DNA of 64,000 nucleotides from Chitinophagaceae bacterium UBA7600 (GCA_002478885.1 DLKC01000012.1:4311-68310); one strand, 5' to 3'; positions 8,991 through 19,204 are shown, numbered from the stretch's first letter. The notes: generated from the letters alone by a model not told the origin. A program made the numbers and translations.

Positions 8991-9044
8991 TACCAGCTGT
9001 AGTTTATCTCTTCAACTTTCGTTGCGTCGCACACTTCTGCTGCA
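8991..9044 (-). repeat. Dispersed intergenic repeat, classic core
   Basis: On the minus strand: left flank TGCAGCAGAAG, core GTGCGACGCAAC (9021-9032), 20-nt spacer, right box AGCTGGTA. It lies just upstream of the GH125 gene. The plus-strand TTG of the core is 20 nt before TATCTTTA (9045-9052), a possible chance promoter geometry. Confidence 0.8.
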
Positions 9045-9097
9045 TATCTTTAAGCGGCAAATAATTTTCAGCAATACCATCAACCACCAATAATACT

Positions 9098-10525
9098 ATG
9101 CTCAAACGCAGGAAGTTTATCACCCAGGCGGCCATGGCGTCAGCCGCCTTTGCATTTTCAAAACAGGCAGGCGCCAAATTTTACGGTAACGGTTTTCCCG
9201 TTGTCCGCATCGCTGAAGCGCAGCGAAAATTCAAAAGCGCCTCTGTTGAAAAATTAATCGCAGAAGTAAAACAAAAGACCGGGAACAAAGAGCTCGCCTG
9301 GATGTTCGAAAACTGCTTTCCCAACACACTCGATACGACAGTCGATTTTGAAATGACCGATGGCAGGCCAGACACTTATGTTATCACAGGAGATATAGAT
9401 GCAATGTGGCTACGCGACAGCACTGCACAAGTATGGCCATATATTCCTTTGTGTAAGGATGACAAAGACCTGCAGCAACTCATCAAAGGAGTAATAAACC
9501 GGCAGGTGAAATGTATACTGAAAGACCCTTATGCCAATGCTTTTTATAAGGATGAGAACAAGGTTAGCGAATGGAAAGCAACGGATATTACCGACATGAA
9601 GCCTGGTGTTCATGAACGTAAGTGGGAGATTGACAGCCTTTGTTACCCGATTCGTTTAAGTTACGGTTACTGGCAAGAAACCGGTGACACATCTGCTTTT
9701 GACGAACTTTGGGTAGCAGCCATCAGGCTGATTGTAAAGACATTTAAGGAACAACAGCGCTTCGACGGTCCCGGACCCTACACATTCCAGCGCAATACTG
9801 CATGGGCTACAGACGGCGTTCCCCTTAGCGGCTATGGCTACCCGGTTAAGCCGAATGGTTTAATATGCTCTATGTTCCGGCCGAGTGACGACGCAACCAT
9901 ATTCCCTTACCTTATTCCGAGCAATTTGTTTGCATCCCGCGTACTTACTTATATTCCGGAAATTGCCGGCGGAAAATTATTTGACCCGCAATTTGTAAAA
10001 GAGGTTACGGGCCTAAGCAACCAGGTAAGAGCGGCTGTTTATGATAATGCTGTGATAGAAGATAAAAGCCACGGTAAAATGTTTGCCTTTGAAGTAAATG
10101 GTTATGGCAGTCATAATTTAATGGATGATGCCAATGTTCCGTCGCTTCTTTCTTTACCATATATCGGCGTTGTAAAACCCGATGACCCTGTCTACCTGAA
10201 CACAAGAAAATATGTACTGTCAGAAAATAACCCATTCTTTTATAAAGGCAAAGCGGGTGAAGGCATTGGTGGCCCGCATACAGGAATCAACACTATATGG
10301 CCAATGAGTATTGTGTTGCGCGGGCTAACCTCAACCGACGATAAAGAAATAAAACATTGCCTGGATGTGTTGCAAAACACCCATGCCAATACTGGCTTTA
10401 TGCACGAAAGTTTTGATAAAGACGACCCGGCAAAATTTACCCGTAAATGGTTTGCCTGGGCAAATACCATATTTGGTGAGTTTATCTGGAAGACCTACAG
10501 GGAGAAACCATACCTGTTGAGTTAA
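9098..10525 (+). CDS. GH125 exo-alpha-1,6-mannosidase-like glycoside hydrolase
   Basis: A 475-residue protein of glycoside hydrolase family 125, which releases alpha-1,6-linked mannose from glycans. It begins with 'RRKFITQAAMASAAFAF', a Tat-like signal (twin Arg at 4-5, hydrophobic stretch, AGA). The family hallmark 'GDIDAMWLRDSTAQVWPY' lies near residues 93-110, and conserved tracts 'TAWATDGVPLSGYGYPVKPNG' and 'GPHTGINTIWPMS' follow. Family members are mostly ~430-480 residues, so it is full length. No SusC/D pair or other mannan gene is adjacent. A bidirectional terminator follows. Confidence 0.92.
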   Translation: MLKRRKFITQAAMASAAFAFSKQAGAKFYGNGFPVVRIAEAQRKFKSASVEKLIAEVKQKTGNKELAWMFENCFPNTLDTTVDFEMTDGRPDTYVITGDIDAMWLRDSTAQVWPYIPLCKDDKDLQQLIKGVINRQVKCILKDPYANAFYKDENKVSEWKATDITDMKPGVHERKWEIDSLCYPIRLSYGYWQETGDTSAFDELWVAAIRLIVKTFKEQQRFDGPGPYTFQRNTAWATDGVPLSGYGYPVKPNGLICSMFRPSDDATIFPYLIPSNLFASRVLTYIPEIAGGKLFDPQFVKEVTGLSNQVRAAVYDNAVIEDKSHGKMFAFEVNGYGSHNLMDDANVPSLLSLPYIGVVKPDDPVYLNTRKYVLSENNPFFYKGKAGEGIGGPHTGINTIWPMSIVLRGLTSTDDKEIKHCLDVLQNTHANTGFMHESFDKDDPAKFTRKWFAWANTIFGEFIWKTYREKPYLLS

Positions 10526-10530
10526 ACGCA

Positions 10531-10557
10531 AAAAAAGCTGCTTAACCGCAGCTTTTT
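10531..10557 (+). terminator. Bidirectional Rho-independent terminator
   Basis: Stem AAAAGCTGC / GCAGCTTTT with a 6-nt loop (TTAACC). A-run on the left and T-run on the right let it serve both the GH125 gene (plus) and the convergent TonB-domain gene (minus). Confidence 0.9.
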
Positions 10558-10998
10558 TTATTCAGCACTAACCTGCCAGCTGATTGTTTGTTTCTGCCGG
10601 TAGATGACTTTCTGCCCGTTGATGGTCGCGGGCTTCCACTTTGGGCCTTCGCTGATAACCCTCGCAGATTCTGCTGCCAGTTTGGAGTGTACATCCTTTG
10701 GATTCAACACCTGCACCTCTGATATATTGCCAAGCGTGTCTACAAGAAACGACACAACAGCCGTTTGCACGATTGACTGGCCCTTCTTTGGCCTTAAATA
10801 TTTTGCACCGAGGTCGGCATTAAGGCTGGCTTCGAGGTAGCGCTGCCAGCCTTTTGGCCCGCCGGGAAACTGCGCTTCTATGCGAACTGCGGAATCCTTG
10901 CTATCGTTGCTGCCGGGGCCTGGTTTGACACTGTCAATTGTTTGGGCGTTGGCGAAAAAACTGGCTGTGAGCAAAACACTTACAAAAAAATATTTCAT
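10558..10998 (-). CDS. Periplasmic TonB C-terminal-domain protein
   Basis: A 146-residue protein with signal peptide 'MKYFFVSVLLTASFFANAQ'. Residues ~50-140 match a TonB C-terminal fold: 'FPGGPKGWQRYLEASL' and 'VVSFLVDTLGNISEVQVLNP' followed by 'PKWKPATINGQKV'. It lacks the N-terminal membrane anchor and Pro-rich linker of real TonB, so it is unlikely to energise receptors alone. Free TonB-C proteins are common in Bacteroidota and are of unclear function. The Met at 10998 is chosen for the signal peptide; the frame extends 30 codons upstream. Confidence 0.82.
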   Translation of the reverse strand: MKYFFVSVLLTASFFANAQTIDSVKPGPGSNDSKDSAVRIEAQFPGGPKGWQRYLEASLNADLGAKYLRPKKGQSIVQTAVVSFLVDTLGNISEVQVLNPKDVHSKLAAESARVISEGPKWKPATINGQKVIYRQKQTISWQVSAE

Positions 10999-11023
10999 AG
11001 CCGGGCTATTTGGTGAATTGGTA

Positions 11024-11059
11024 AAATAAAAAAAGCAGCCCGGAAAAACAAGCTGCTTT
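11024..11059 (-). terminator. Rho-independent terminator downstream of pgi
   Basis: On the minus strand AAAGCAGC (11059-11052) pairs with GCTGCTTT (11039-11032) across a 12-nt loop. It is followed by a T-rich run. The repeat at 11067 thus sits between the pgi stop and this terminator, inside the 3' untranslated region. Confidence 0.7.
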
Positions 11060-11066
11060 ATGTTAT

Positions 11067-11120
11067 GTTGTACAAGAGTGCGACGCAAGTAAAGCTTAAT
11101 TGAAAAAAGGAAGCCGGGTT
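11067..11120 (+). repeat. Dispersed intergenic repeat, complete copy
   Basis: Left flank TGTTGTACAAG, core GTGCGACGCAAG (11078-11089), 22-nt spacer, right box AGCCGGGTT (11112-11120). It lies in the pgi 3' region. Confidence 0.85.
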
Positions 11121-11129
11121 AATACGCTG

Positions 11130-12788
11130 TTATCCTTTTCTCATCTCTTTAAACGCGTTGATCAATCCGTTGGTGGAAGAATCATGCGAACTCACCGCTT
11201 TTGTATGCTCTAATTCAGGAAGGATCTTATTGGCGAGCTGTTTGCCTAATTCAACACCCCACTGGTCAAAACTGAAGATGTTCCATATTACACCCTGCAC
11301 AAAGATTTTGTGTTCGTACAAAGCGATAAGGCTTCCCAGGGTTGATGGCGTGATTTGCTTTACAAGAAATGAGTTGGTTGGCCTGTTACCCTGGAACACT
11401 TTGAAAGGTGTAAGTTTTTTGATCTCTTCCTTTGTTTTGCCTGCGGCTTCGAACTCGGCCTTTACTTCGGCTTCAGACTTACCGGTCATCAATGCCTCGG
11501 TCTGTGCAAAAAAGTTGCTCAACAGCTTTGTGTGGTGATCGCCTATGGGGTTATGGCTTATGGCGGGTGCAATAAAGTCGCATGGAATTAAGACCGTTCC
11601 CTGGTGAATAAGCTGGTAAAAAGCATGCTGCCCGTTTGTGCCGGGTTCGCCCCATATAACCGGGCCGGTGGAATAACGGGCTTCATCGCCAATGCGGTCG
11701 ACATATTTACCATTGCTTTCCATATTGCCCTGCTGAAAATAGGCTGCAAAGCGGTGCATATATTGATCGTATGGAAGAATGGCTTCTGTTTGTGCTTTAA
11801 AGAAATTGGTGTACCAAACACCAAGCAACGCCATCAGCACAGGGATATTCCTGTCAAATTTTTCTTTTTTAAAATATTCGTCCACTTCGTGGGCGCCTTT
11901 GAGCAGGCTTTCGAAATGATCGAAACCAATGCTAAGCGCGATAGAAAGGCCGATGGCGCTCCATAGAGAATAACGTCCACCAACCCAATCCCAGAACTCA
12001 AACATATTCTTTGTATCAATGCCGAATTTGCTCACCTCTTTTTCATTGGTGCTTAACGCAGCAAAATGCGCAGCAACATGCTTTTCATCTTTGGCATGTT
12101 CAAGAAACCATGCACGGGCAGTGTGTGCGTTGGTCATGGTTTCCTGCGTGGTGAATGTTTTAGACGCAATCAGGAAAAGCGTTTCATCGGGCGTTATTTT
12201 CTTTAATGTTTCGGCAATATGCGTACCATCGACATTGCTCACAAAATAAGATTCAATATTTTTCTTTTTATATGGCTTCAATGCCTCTGTAACCATTAAA
12301 GGCCCGAGATCACTTCCGCCGATGCCAATGTTTACAACGTACCTGATCGGCTTACCGGTATAACCTTTCCACCCGCCACTGTGAATGGATTCGCAAAAAC
12401 CCTTCATCTGTGCAAGCACTCGTCTAACATCAGGCATCACATCAGTGCCATCGACCATTACCGGGGCATCGGAAAAGTTACGCAAGGCCGTGTGCAGCAC
12501 CGCGCGGCCTTCTGTTTCATTGATCTTATCGCCGTTAAACATTGCCTGCACGGCCTCTTTTACATGGCATTCATCTGCCAGCAATTGAAGCAGCTGCAAT
12601 GTTTTTGGCGTTATGATATTCTTGGAATAGTCGAAAAGTATGTCGTTAAATTTTACAGAGAATTTCTTAAACCTGTCTGCATCATTTTCAAACAGTGTTT
12701 TCATTTTCGTCTGCTTCATCTCTTCCTGGTGGTGCTTTTTCAGCAGTAGCCAGGCTTGTGTTGTTGTCGGGTTAACTCGTGGAAACAT
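11130..12788 (-). CDS. pgi: Glucose-6-phosphate isomerase
   Basis: A 552-residue cytoplasmic enzyme interconverting glucose 6-phosphate and fructose 6-phosphate. Family motifs visible: '[16 protein letters not shown]' (phosphate-binding loop), '[18 protein letters not shown]', '[10 protein letters not shown]', and '[19 protein letters not shown]' with the catalytic Glu and His region. The length is typical of the long Pgi form. ltaE lies upstream on the same strand with 77 bp between them. A repeat copy and a terminator follow the stop. Confidence 0.97.
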   Translation of the reverse strand: MFPRVNPTTTQAWLLLKKHHQEEMKQTKMKTLFENDADRFKKFSVKFNDILFDYSKNIITPKTLQLLQLLADECHVKEAVQAMFNGDKINETEGRAVLHTALRNFSDAPVMVDGTDVMPDVRRVLAQMKGFCESIHSGGWKGYTGKPIRYVVNIGIGGSDLGPLMVTEALKPYKKKNIESYFVSNVDGTHIAETLKKITPDETLFLIASKTFTTQETMTNAHTARAWFLEHAKDEKHVAAHFAALSTNEKEVSKFGIDTKNMFEFWDWVGGRYSLWSAIGLSIALSIGFDHFESLLKGAHEVDEYFKKEKFDRNIPVLMALLGVWYTNFFKAQTEAILPYDQYMHRFAAYFQQGNMESNGKYVDRIGDEARYSTGPVIWGEPGTNGQHAFYQLIHQGTVLIPCDFIAPAISHNPIGDHHTKLLSNFFAQTEALMTGKSEAEVKAEFEAAGKTKEEIKKLTPFKVFQGNRPTNSFLVKQITPSTLGSLIALYEHKIFVQGVIWNIFSFDQWGVELGKQLANKILPELEHTKAVSSHDSSTNGLINAFKEMRKG

Positions 12789-12865
12789 TTATTGTTTGTT
12801 ATTTGTGTAAACCTAAAATATATTCAGCTAACAGCTGATAATTATTAGCGCCGGCATTACAATCT

Positions 12866-13879
12866 CTACAGTGCTTCAATGATCGCGGAAACTTCGTTGA
12901 TCATTGCCAGGTTTATGTCGAGATGCGTTACAAATCGCACATGCAGTGGTGAAATAGCTATAGCAAGCACGCCGAGCTCTTTTAATTTCTCAGCCAGTTG
13001 CTTCGAACTGTATCTTCCACCAACTTCAAAAATCACAATATTCGTAACGACCGGGAATATTGCCTTCACAAAATCTTTTTCAGACAGCACTTCTGCAAGT
13101 TTTTTTGCATGCATATGATCAACTGCCAAACGGTCTATATTATTGTCGAGCGCAAAAATTCCGGCAGCTGCCAGGTAACCTGCCTGCCTCATTCCCCCGC
13201 CAAAAACCTTTCTTATTCTTCTTGCCTGCTTTATAAAATCTTTACCGCCGATAAGTACGCTACCGGCCGGAGTTCCAAGCCCTTTACTCAAACAGACTGA
13301 AATGCTGTCGAAGATTTTCCCGTATACCTGAGGCTGCTCCTGGTTTGCAATAATGGCATTGAAAATTCTCGCACCATCCAGGTGGAGCTTAAGATTATTT
13401 TGAAGGCATACTTCTTTAATAGCTTCAAAATCAGTAAAACTGTAGCAACTTCCACCACCGCGATTGGAAGTGTTTTCCAGCGTTACAAGCCTCGTTCTTG
13501 CTTTGTGAACATCATCTGCATTAATTGCTGATTCGACTTGTCCGGCAGTAATTCTTCCGTAATTGCCTTCCAGCGTTTTTACCTGGGCGCCTGAATTAAA
13601 GGCGATTCCGCCGCCTTCATAAATATAAACATGCGACATTTTTTCGCAGATGACTTCGTCGCCCGGCTGCGTATGGCATTTTATAGCTACTTGATTGGTC
13701 ATGGTGCCACTGGGACAAAATATAGCTGCTTCCATTCCGAACATATCGGCCAGCTTTTGTTCCAGTTCATTAACCGAAGGGTCTTCTCCAAAAACATCGT
13801 CGCCGACTTTAGCCTGCATCATTGCTTCAAGCATAGCCGGAGTGGGGTGTGTAACAGTGTCTGAACGCAAATCGATCAT
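12866..13879 (-). CDS. ltaE: Low-specificity L-threonine aldolase
   Basis: A 337-residue PLP enzyme cleaving L-threonine or L-allo-threonine to glycine and acetaldehyde. '[20 protein letters not shown]' and '[16 protein letters not shown]' open the protein as in the family. '[13 protein letters not shown]' and '[12 protein letters not shown]' line the PLP site, and the Schiff-base Lys is in '[14 protein letters not shown]'. A -7-type element ends 5 nt before the ATG, suggesting a leaderless transcript. Confidence 0.95.
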   Translation of the reverse strand: MIDLRSDTVTHPTPAMLEAMMQAKVGDDVFGEDPSVNELEQKLADMFGMEAAIFCPSGTMTNQVAIKCHTQPGDEVICEKMSHVYIYEGGGIAFNSGAQVKTLEGNYGRITAGQVESAINADDVHKARTRLVTLENTSNRGGGSCYSFTDFEAIKEVCLQNNLKLHLDGARIFNAIIANQEQPQVYGKIFDSISVCLSKGLGTPAGSVLIGGKDFIKQARRIRKVFGGGMRQAGYLAAAGIFALDNNIDRLAVDHMHAKKLAEVLSEKDFVKAIFPVVTNIVIFEVGGRYSSKQLAEKLKELGVLAIAISPLHVRFVTHLDINLAMINEVSAIIEAL

Positions 13880-13884
13880 GGCAA

Positions 13885-13892
13885 CGAAGATA
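13885..13892 (-). promoter_or_regulatory. -7-like element for ltaE
   Basis: TATCTTCG on the minus strand, one mismatch from TAnnTTTG, 5 nt before the ltaE start. Transcription would begin at or next to the ATG. Confidence 0.35.
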
Positions 13893-13904
13893 AGTGATGC
13901 AAAT

Positions 13905-13938
13905 AAAAAACAACGGCTACGTTATCTTGTAGCCGTTG
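13905..13938 (-). terminator. Rho-independent terminator of the type IX-secreted protein gene
   Basis: Perfect 10-bp stem CAACGGCTAC / GTAGCCGTTG (13911-13938) with an 8-nt loop. On the minus strand it is followed by TTTTTTATTT. Confidence 0.9.
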
Positions 13939-14062
13939 CCTCAGTGCAATCATTTTTTTTAATATTGATTGTTTGTGTGATATTTTGTACGAAAACGTCT
14001 AACAATACAAGATAACGGCACAAACAGATGTAACTCTTTCAGGAATTACTCAATGACTAATT

Positions 14063-16069
14063 TTATTGTTTCATCACTTTAAAAGTTTCTGTACTGTTCC
14101 CCGAAACCGCTTTCACTAGATAAACACCTTTGCTCAAACTGCTCATATTAACGTAAACAGTCTTTTGTCCCTGCACTGTTTTCATTGATGTAACTATCCT
14201 TCCTGTGATGTCTGTAATTGAAATCTGGTAACCAGGACTAAAGACCGGTATTGAAATCGTCAATTTGTCCATTACCGGGTTTGGATATATTTCAATCTTT
14301 GTTTTTTGCACAGATACTGCATCCTCGCTGTTTGCGCCAATTGTTGCCAATGGGCCGTCATCATTTCTGATCGTGCCTTTGCCTGTGTTATCTAAGATGG
14401 TAGCATTTACAGCATCAGAAAGTTTCACTTTAAATGATTCATTTGCTTCGATATCAACATCTCCATTTACACTTATATTAACTGTCTTTACGGTTTCACC
14501 CGGATTGAATGTGACTTGTGTTTTGTTGGGCACAGCCACATAATCCACACCTCCGGCCGCTGTTACGTCTACAGTTTTGTATTTTACCTGTACCGTATTT
14601 GCTGAAGCGCTGCTAAGTGTAACTGAAAAATCAAATACTTTACTTCCGGAATTGCCTTCTGTTTTACTAACGTTGTTAATACTGATTGTTGGCGTACCGG
14701 CAGATGTTTCATCAAAAGCACAAATAGAAAACTGACCTTGATTCAAAGTATTTCTTGGTAGTACTCGAAAGTAAATTGTTTCACCAGGTGTGCGGCCCGA
14801 AAGGCTTATTCTTGCATGATTTGCAGAGGGAAACGCTGCGGTGTTCCCATCCTCGTCACAACTTATTTGTGTAAAAACACTACAATTGGTCGTTGTATAG
14901 GCTAACAACACCAGGTCATTGACCGCTGAATGTGTTGCAGACGTTTGTACAACTATATTACCGCTTGCCGGTACAACCGCACTATACCAAACATCATTGA
15001 TAAGTGTAGAATTAACTGTACAGCTAGGATTACCTGTAAGCGCACTGGTTATATCCGCATTGTACAAGTTCCCAATTACAGAGTTGGTACAGCTTCCTGC
15101 ACCAACTACGAGCGGTGTTGCAGACGAACAGGTATTATTCACCGGGAAGTTATTAAAGCCCTGTTGAATACAAAGACTGAATACGGCCCTTTCTGTAATG
15201 CCCATTGTCCATATCCTGATATAATAGTCTCGCCCTGCGGCCCCTGAAAAAGATGTGGTGCTACCTACGCCATAGTTGGCGGTACAACTTTGACTTATAC
15301 CATTAGTGGCATCTATTATTTCCATACCGAGATTTGCAAATCCGCCCGATGTGATAAGCGCACCTTCTTCAGGATAAATGTTAACGCCATTAGCGGGACA
15401 TGTAAAGCGGAACCATACGTCGTCATCATTTTCGTTATTGCAAAAGGGGTCGGGCACATCACGTGTTGCAGCAGCAGTGGTATAAAACTGCGGGGATATA
15501 CACAATGCACCCGGATCATTTATCGATAAAACAGTTGCTGAGCCTGGAGTATTACCCGGGGTAAGGGGATTAATATCCATTACGGCGAAAGAAAAAGTCA
15601 TTGAATTGAGATTGCCCCGCGCCCAGAAACGCAGGTAATAAGTATTGCCGGGCGTTAACCCACCCAACATTTCATTACCATAAAAAGTGGCCATTTCATT
15701 ATTACAGACAATCTGGTTTCCACCACAACCATCATAAAGTGCATAGCCAAGAGTTACATAGCTGCTACCGGCCACAACAGTTTGCACCCTTAACAATTCT
15801 GTTTGTGTTACAGCTACGAATTTATACCAGATATCGTCGTTATTATCACTACCGGTAATACAAGCAGGGTTGGGGCTGGATCTCGTGGCGCCAACTGTAC
15901 TGGCATTGATATAATTGGTAGTAAGATCATTGTAGGCAATGGTGTTAATTAATGTGGCACCGGAGCAGTTGTCATTTACCGGGGCCTGGGCAAACAGGTT
16001 ATTTTGATAGAATACCTGCAAGCAGGCAGCAAAAGCAAAGCAAAGCAGCAGAGTTAAATTTTTTTTCAT
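14063..16069 (-). CDS. Large secreted protein: three tandem domains, Calx-beta, type IX sorting domain
   Basis: A 668-residue protein with a signal peptide (~1-28). Three ~130-residue repeats follow, each opening with N-x-C/G-S-x-A-T-x-L, containing 'NDDIWYKF', 'DDDVWFRF' or 'NDVWYSA', and ending with a beta-rich 'YYLRFWARG'-type strand. These resemble the PKD-less jelly-roll modules common in Bacteroidota surface proteins. Residues ~455-570 form a Calx-beta domain ('KTEGNSGSKVFDFSV', 'GGVDYVA', 'VNGDVDIEANESF'). The last ~75 residues are a type A T9SS sorting domain ('IEIYPNPVMDKLTI', 'GVYLVKAVSG'), so it is exported by the type IX system and probably surface attached. Adhesion is a guess. 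Confidence 0.88.
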   Translation of the reverse strand: MKKNLTLLLCFAFAACLQVFYQNNLFAQAPVNDNCSGATLINTIAYNDLTTNYINASTVGATRSSPNPACITGSDNNDDIWYKFVAVTQTELLRVQTVVAGSSYVTLGYALYDGCGGNQIVCNNEMATFYGNEMLGGLTPGNTYYLRFWARGNLNSMTFSFAVMDINPLTPGNTPGSATVLSINDPGALCISPQFYTTAAATRDVPDPFCNNENDDDVWFRFTCPANGVNIYPEEGALITSGGFANLGMEIIDATNGISQSCTANYGVGSTTSFSGAAGRDYYIRIWTMGITERAVFSLCIQQGFNNFPVNNTCSSATPLVVGAGSCTNSVIGNLYNADITSALTGNPSCTVNSTLINDVWYSAVVPASGNIVVQTSATHSAVNDLVLLAYTTTNCSVFTQISCDEDGNTAAFPSANHARISLSGRTPGETIYFRVLPRNTLNQGQFSICAFDETSAGTPTISINNVSKTEGNSGSKVFDFSVTLSSASANTVQVKYKTVDVTAAGGVDYVAVPNKTQVTFNPGETVKTVNISVNGDVDIEANESFKVKLSDAVNATILDNTGKGTIRNDDGPLATIGANSEDAVSVQKTKIEIYPNPVMDKLTISIPVFSPGYQISITDITGRIVTSMKTVQGQKTVYVNMSSLSKGVYLVKAVSGNSTETFKVMKQ

Positions 16070-16315
16070 GTAATTAATTTAAAAAGTGAAGTAATGTGGG
16101 GGGGTCAATGAAGTTACGTAAAGCGAAAAATATAAGCAATAACACTTTGATTTCAAACGATAATAATGTAGCATTTAATAGAAAATTAATTGGCTGTTGA
16201 ACCTAGGAAGCTGCTTATTGCAATAACATGGATGGTTTAGGTTTAAAACAATTGTAGCAGATGTATTTTTACTGAAGTTTCGGCAGTTATGAGGCACGGC
16301 CGCATGGAGGAATAG

Positions 16316-16366
16316 CGTTCAAGTGAGTGACACAACAGCAGCTGAAATATGATAAAGAGCTGGTAA
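16316..16366 (+). repeat. Dispersed repeat, GTGAGTGACACAAC subtype
   Basis: Core GTGAGTGACACAAC at 16323-16336, 21-nt spacer, right box AGCTGGTAA (16358-16366). Confidence 0.7.
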
Positions 16367-16434
16367 AAACCAGTGTATTTCCCCAAAAGAGGCTTGTTTT
16401 CCACAATTACCAAAAATAATCCGTTGCAAATTTG

Positions 16435-16442
16435 TACCTTTG
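16435..16442 (+). promoter_or_regulatory. -7 element for rpoD
   Basis: TACCTTTG is an exact match to TAnnTTTG, about 96 nt upstream of the rpoD ATG. No TTG sits at the usual -33 distance. Confidence 0.45.
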
Positions 16443-16538
16443 CCAGCTGTTTTCTAATTTGTTAAAAATTAAGTGTCAAAAGCAACTTTATCCCGGCAAT
16501 AAACGTCTAAAGTTTATAGTAAATAGTAATTCCACAAT

Positions 16539-17396
16539 ATGAGGCAACTCAAAATCGCAACTCAGATCACCAACCGTGATTCGCAGGCAGTAGAAAAGTA
16601 TCTCCAGGAAATTTCTAAAATTCCGATGATCACTCCCGAAGAGGAAACAACACTGGCCCAGCGTATCAAAATGGGCGATCAGAGAGCGCTTGACAAATTG
16701 GTGCAGGCCAACCTTCGTTTCGTGGTATCTGTAGCTAAGCAGTACCAGCACCAGGGCCTTTCACTTAGTGATCTCATCAACGAGGGAAATCTCGGCCTTA
16801 TAAAGGCGGCACAACGCTTTGATGAAACAAAGGGTTTCAAATTTATTTCTTACGCGGTATGGTGGATTCGCCAGTCCATCTTACAGGCGTTGGCAGAGCA
16901 AGGCAGATTAGTCCGCCTGCCTCAAAATAAGATTGGCACTTACAACAAAGCCAACAAGGCTTACATGGCTTTTGAACAGGAGCACGAAAGAGAGCCTTCC
17001 ACAGAAGAACTGGCAGAGATACTGGAAATGAGTGAGACTGAAATCAACAACATCTTCCAGAGCAACACCCGCCACACTTCTCTTGATGCGCCTGTACACG
17101 AAGCGGAAGATGTAGCCATGGGCGATTTACTCGAAGGCAGCGATGATACTGATGATGATGTAATGAAAGATTCGCTGCGTGAAGAAATTAAACGCGTACT
17201 GAAATCACTCAGTCCACGCGAAGCGGAAATCGTAAACGCTTATTTCGGTCTTGATGGCGAAAATGGTGTAACCATTGAGCAGATCGGGATGAAATATGAT
17301 CTTACCAAAGAGCGCATACGCCAGATCAAGGAAAGGGCGATTAAACGTTTACAGAAGGCCCGCTACAGCAATGCTTTGAAAGCATATCTTGGCTAA
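16539..17396 (+). CDS. rpoD: Primary RNA polymerase sigma factor (RpoD/SigA)
   Basis: A 285-residue sigma-70 of the short Bacteroidota form, without region 1.1. Region 1.2 covers about 16-50 ('AVEKYLQEISKIPMITPEEE'). Region 2 has 'NLRFVVSVAKQYQHQGLSLSDLINEGNLGLIKAA' and 'KFISYAVWWIRQSI' (the -7/-10 melting and recognition segment). Region 3 follows from 'LPQNKIGTYNKANKAY', and region 4.2 'GVTIEQIGMKYDLTKERIRQIKERAIKRL' is the helix-turn-helix. It recognises the TAnnTTTG type of promoter in this phylum. A canonical terminator lies 24 bp after the stop. Confidence 0.97.
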   Translation: MRQLKIATQITNRDSQAVEKYLQEISKIPMITPEEETTLAQRIKMGDQRALDKLVQANLRFVVSVAKQYQHQGLSLSDLINEGNLGLIKAAQRFDETKGFKFISYAVWWIRQSILQALAEQGRLVRLPQNKIGTYNKANKAYMAFEQEHEREPSTEELAEILEMSETEINNIFQSNTRHTSLDAPVHEAEDVAMGDLLEGSDDTDDDVMKDSLREEIKRVLKSLSPREAEIVNAYFGLDGENGVTIEQIGMKYDLTKERIRQIKERAIKRLQKARYSNALKAYLG

Positions 17397-17419
17397 TAGC
17401 AATTCGTAAAAAAATTAAA

Positions 17420-17448
17420 CCTCTTGTTTCATACAAGAGGTTTTTTTT
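17420..17448 (+). terminator. Rho-independent terminator of rpoD
   Basis: Stem CCTCTTGT / ACAAGAGG with loop TTCAT (17420-17440), followed by eight T. Confidence 0.93.
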
Positions 17449-17485
17449 ATTTGTGCTATAACTTAAGCCGGAACTATATAAATGT

Positions 17486-19084
17486 TTATTTATGTATCTC
17501 ACTCGTAAAATGGAATTCAATATCCGGGTTGTTCTGCCGCTCGGTATTTAAGAACCATTCGCTCTGCGCCAGGTATACCGGGTGGCCATCTTTGTCTTCG
17601 CCGGAATTACTTTGTTTAAACCTGAGAAAATCTTCCAGCTTTTTCTGATCCTTGCTGGTAAGCCAGCAGGCCTTATAAAAAGGCAATGTCCTGAATTCGC
17701 ATGCGGCGCTGTACTCGTGCAACAAGCGGTACTGGATCACTTCAAACTGGAGCTCACCTACACAACCGATGATTTTTTTCGTCCCTCCAAACTGTGTGAA
17801 TAATTGTGCAACCCCTTCATCCGTAAGCTGCCGGATGCCCTTTTCGAGCTGCTTCGTTTTCATCGGGTCTTTGTTTACCAGTTCCTTGAAAATCTCGGGC
17901 GAGAAAGAAGGAATGCCAGTGAAATAGAAGTCTTCCCCTTCTGTTAGTGTATCACCGATCTTGAAATTACCCGTATCAAATAAACCAACCACGTCGCCCG
18001 GATAAGCATCTTCGATCACGTCTTTGCTGCGGGCCATAAATGAATAGGGATTGCTAAAGCGCAGGTCCCTGTCGAGCCGCACATGATGATAGTATTTGTT
18101 GCGCTCGAACCTGCCACTGCAAACACGCAGAAACGCAATCCTGTCCCGGTGCTTGGGATCGAGATTGGCATGTATCTTAAAAACAAAACCACTGAATTTA
18201 TCGGCGCCCACATCAACACGGCCGGTGCTTGTTTCCCTGCTTCTTGGCACGGGTGCTATCCTGATGAACGTATCGAGCAATTCTTTTACACCAAAATTGT
18301 TAATGGCACTTCCGAAAAATACGGGCGCTACTTTGCCGCCCAGGTAATCATCTGCATTCAGGGTGCCATGCACCGCATCGATCAGTTCCACATCTTCTCT
18401 TAACATGTGCGCATCCTTCTCTCCTATTTTTTCGTCTAACACTGCCGTATTCAGGTCTTCAATCAGCACACTCTCTTCGTCAGAAGCCTTTGTATTGGCG
18501 GTAAAGAGCAGCAAATTTTTATCATGCAAATTATATACGCCTTTAAAATCTTTACCACTATTGATGGGCCATGTCATCGGGTGCAGGCTTATCTTCAGTT
18601 CCTTTTCAATCTCTTCCAGCAGGTCAAACCTGTTCTTGCCATCGCGGTCCATTTTGTTGATGAATACAATGACAGGTGTATCGCGCATGCGGCATACTTC
18701 CATCAGCCTGCGGGTTTGATCTTCCACGCCATTTACACTGTCAACCACGAGCACAACACTGTCAACCGCCGTTAATGTCCGGTAAGTGTCTTCTGCAAAG
18801 TCTTTGTGGCCCGGCGTATCGAGCAGGTTAATAAGGTTACCCTTGTATTCAAAGGTCATTACGCTCGTTGCCACAGAAATACCGCGCTGCCGTTCAATTT
18901 CCATGAAGTCACTGGTAGCGTGTTTTTTTATCTTATTGCTTTTTACCGCGCCGGCCGTTTGTATAGCGCCGCCGAACAGCAGGAACTTCTCTGTCAGTGT
19001 GGTCTTACCTGCATCCGGGTGCGATATAATGGCGAACGTTTTGCGGCTGTTGATCTCTTTTTCGTATTTCATACTGCTGGTCAC
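17486..19084 (-). CDS. prfC: Peptide chain release factor 3
   Basis: A 532-residue translational GTPase that recycles RF1/RF2 after peptide release. The P-loop region is '[19 protein letters not shown]' (about residues 18-36), switch II is '[10 protein letters not shown]', and the guanine-specificity motif is 'FINKMDRD'. The EF-G-like domains II-III follow. Length and the insertion '[11 protein letters not shown]' are as in bacterial RF3. Met1 or Met5 may be the start. A TACCTTTG element lies upstream on the minus strand. It is convergent with rpoD. Confidence 0.96.
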   Translation of the reverse strand: MTSSMKYEKEINSRKTFAIISHPDAGKTTLTEKFLLFGGAIQTAGAVKSNKIKKHATSDFMEIERQRGISVATSVMTFEYKGNLINLLDTPGHKDFAEDTYRTLTAVDSVVLVVDSVNGVEDQTRRLMEVCRMRDTPVIVFINKMDRDGKNRFDLLEEIEKELKISLHPMTWPINSGKDFKGVYNLHDKNLLLFTANTKASDEESVLIEDLNTAVLDEKIGEKDAHMLREDVELIDAVHGTLNADDYLGGKVAPVFFGSAINNFGVKELLDTFIRIAPVPRSRETSTGRVDVGADKFSGFVFKIHANLDPKHRDRIAFLRVCSGRFERNKYYHHVRLDRDLRFSNPYSFMARSKDVIEDAYPGDVVGLFDTGNFKIGDTLTEGEDFYFTGIPSFSPEIFKELVNKDPMKTKQLEKGIRQLTDEGVAQLFTQFGGTKKIIGCVGELQFEVIQYRLLHEYSAACEFRTLPFYKACWLTSKDQKKLEDFLRFKQSNSGEDKDGHPVYLAQSEWFLNTERQNNPDIEFHFTSEIHK

Positions 19085-19128
19085 GGCGGTAGATTACTAT
19101 TCATCACCGCGCTCTTTTTTTCGAGGCG

Positions 19129-19136
19129 CAAAGGTA
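19129..19136 (-). promoter_or_regulatory. -7 element for prfC
   Basis: TACCTTTG on the minus strand, exact TAnnTTTG, 44 nt upstream of the annotated start. Confidence 0.45.
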
Positions 19137-19174
19137 AGGTTTGAAAATTTTATGGCGCCAGCTTTTACGCCACG

Positions 19175-19204
19175 TGGCAATTCCGTACGTACGGGATTGC
19201 CACG
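19175..19204. repeat. 30-bp near-perfect palindrome
   Basis: GTGGCAATTCCGTAC directly abuts GTACGGGATTGCCAC. The arms match at 14 of 15 positions and the odd one is a T-G wobble. There is no loop and no following T-run. Confidence 0.85.

Larger units (their letters stand above)
16070..16538. other. Divergent intergenic region upstream of rpoD
   Basis: 469 bp between the start of the secreted-protein gene (minus) and rpoD (plus). It contains one repeat copy (16316-16366) and a -7 element (16435-16442). No small gene is supported. Confidence 0.6.

Noticed and set aside
9022..9052. TTG of a repeat core 20 nt before TATCTTTA as a promoter carried by the repeat
   Set aside because: A similar spacing is seen at 4666-4690 (TAATTTTA), but the other copies have no -7 element at this distance, so a general promoter role is not supported.
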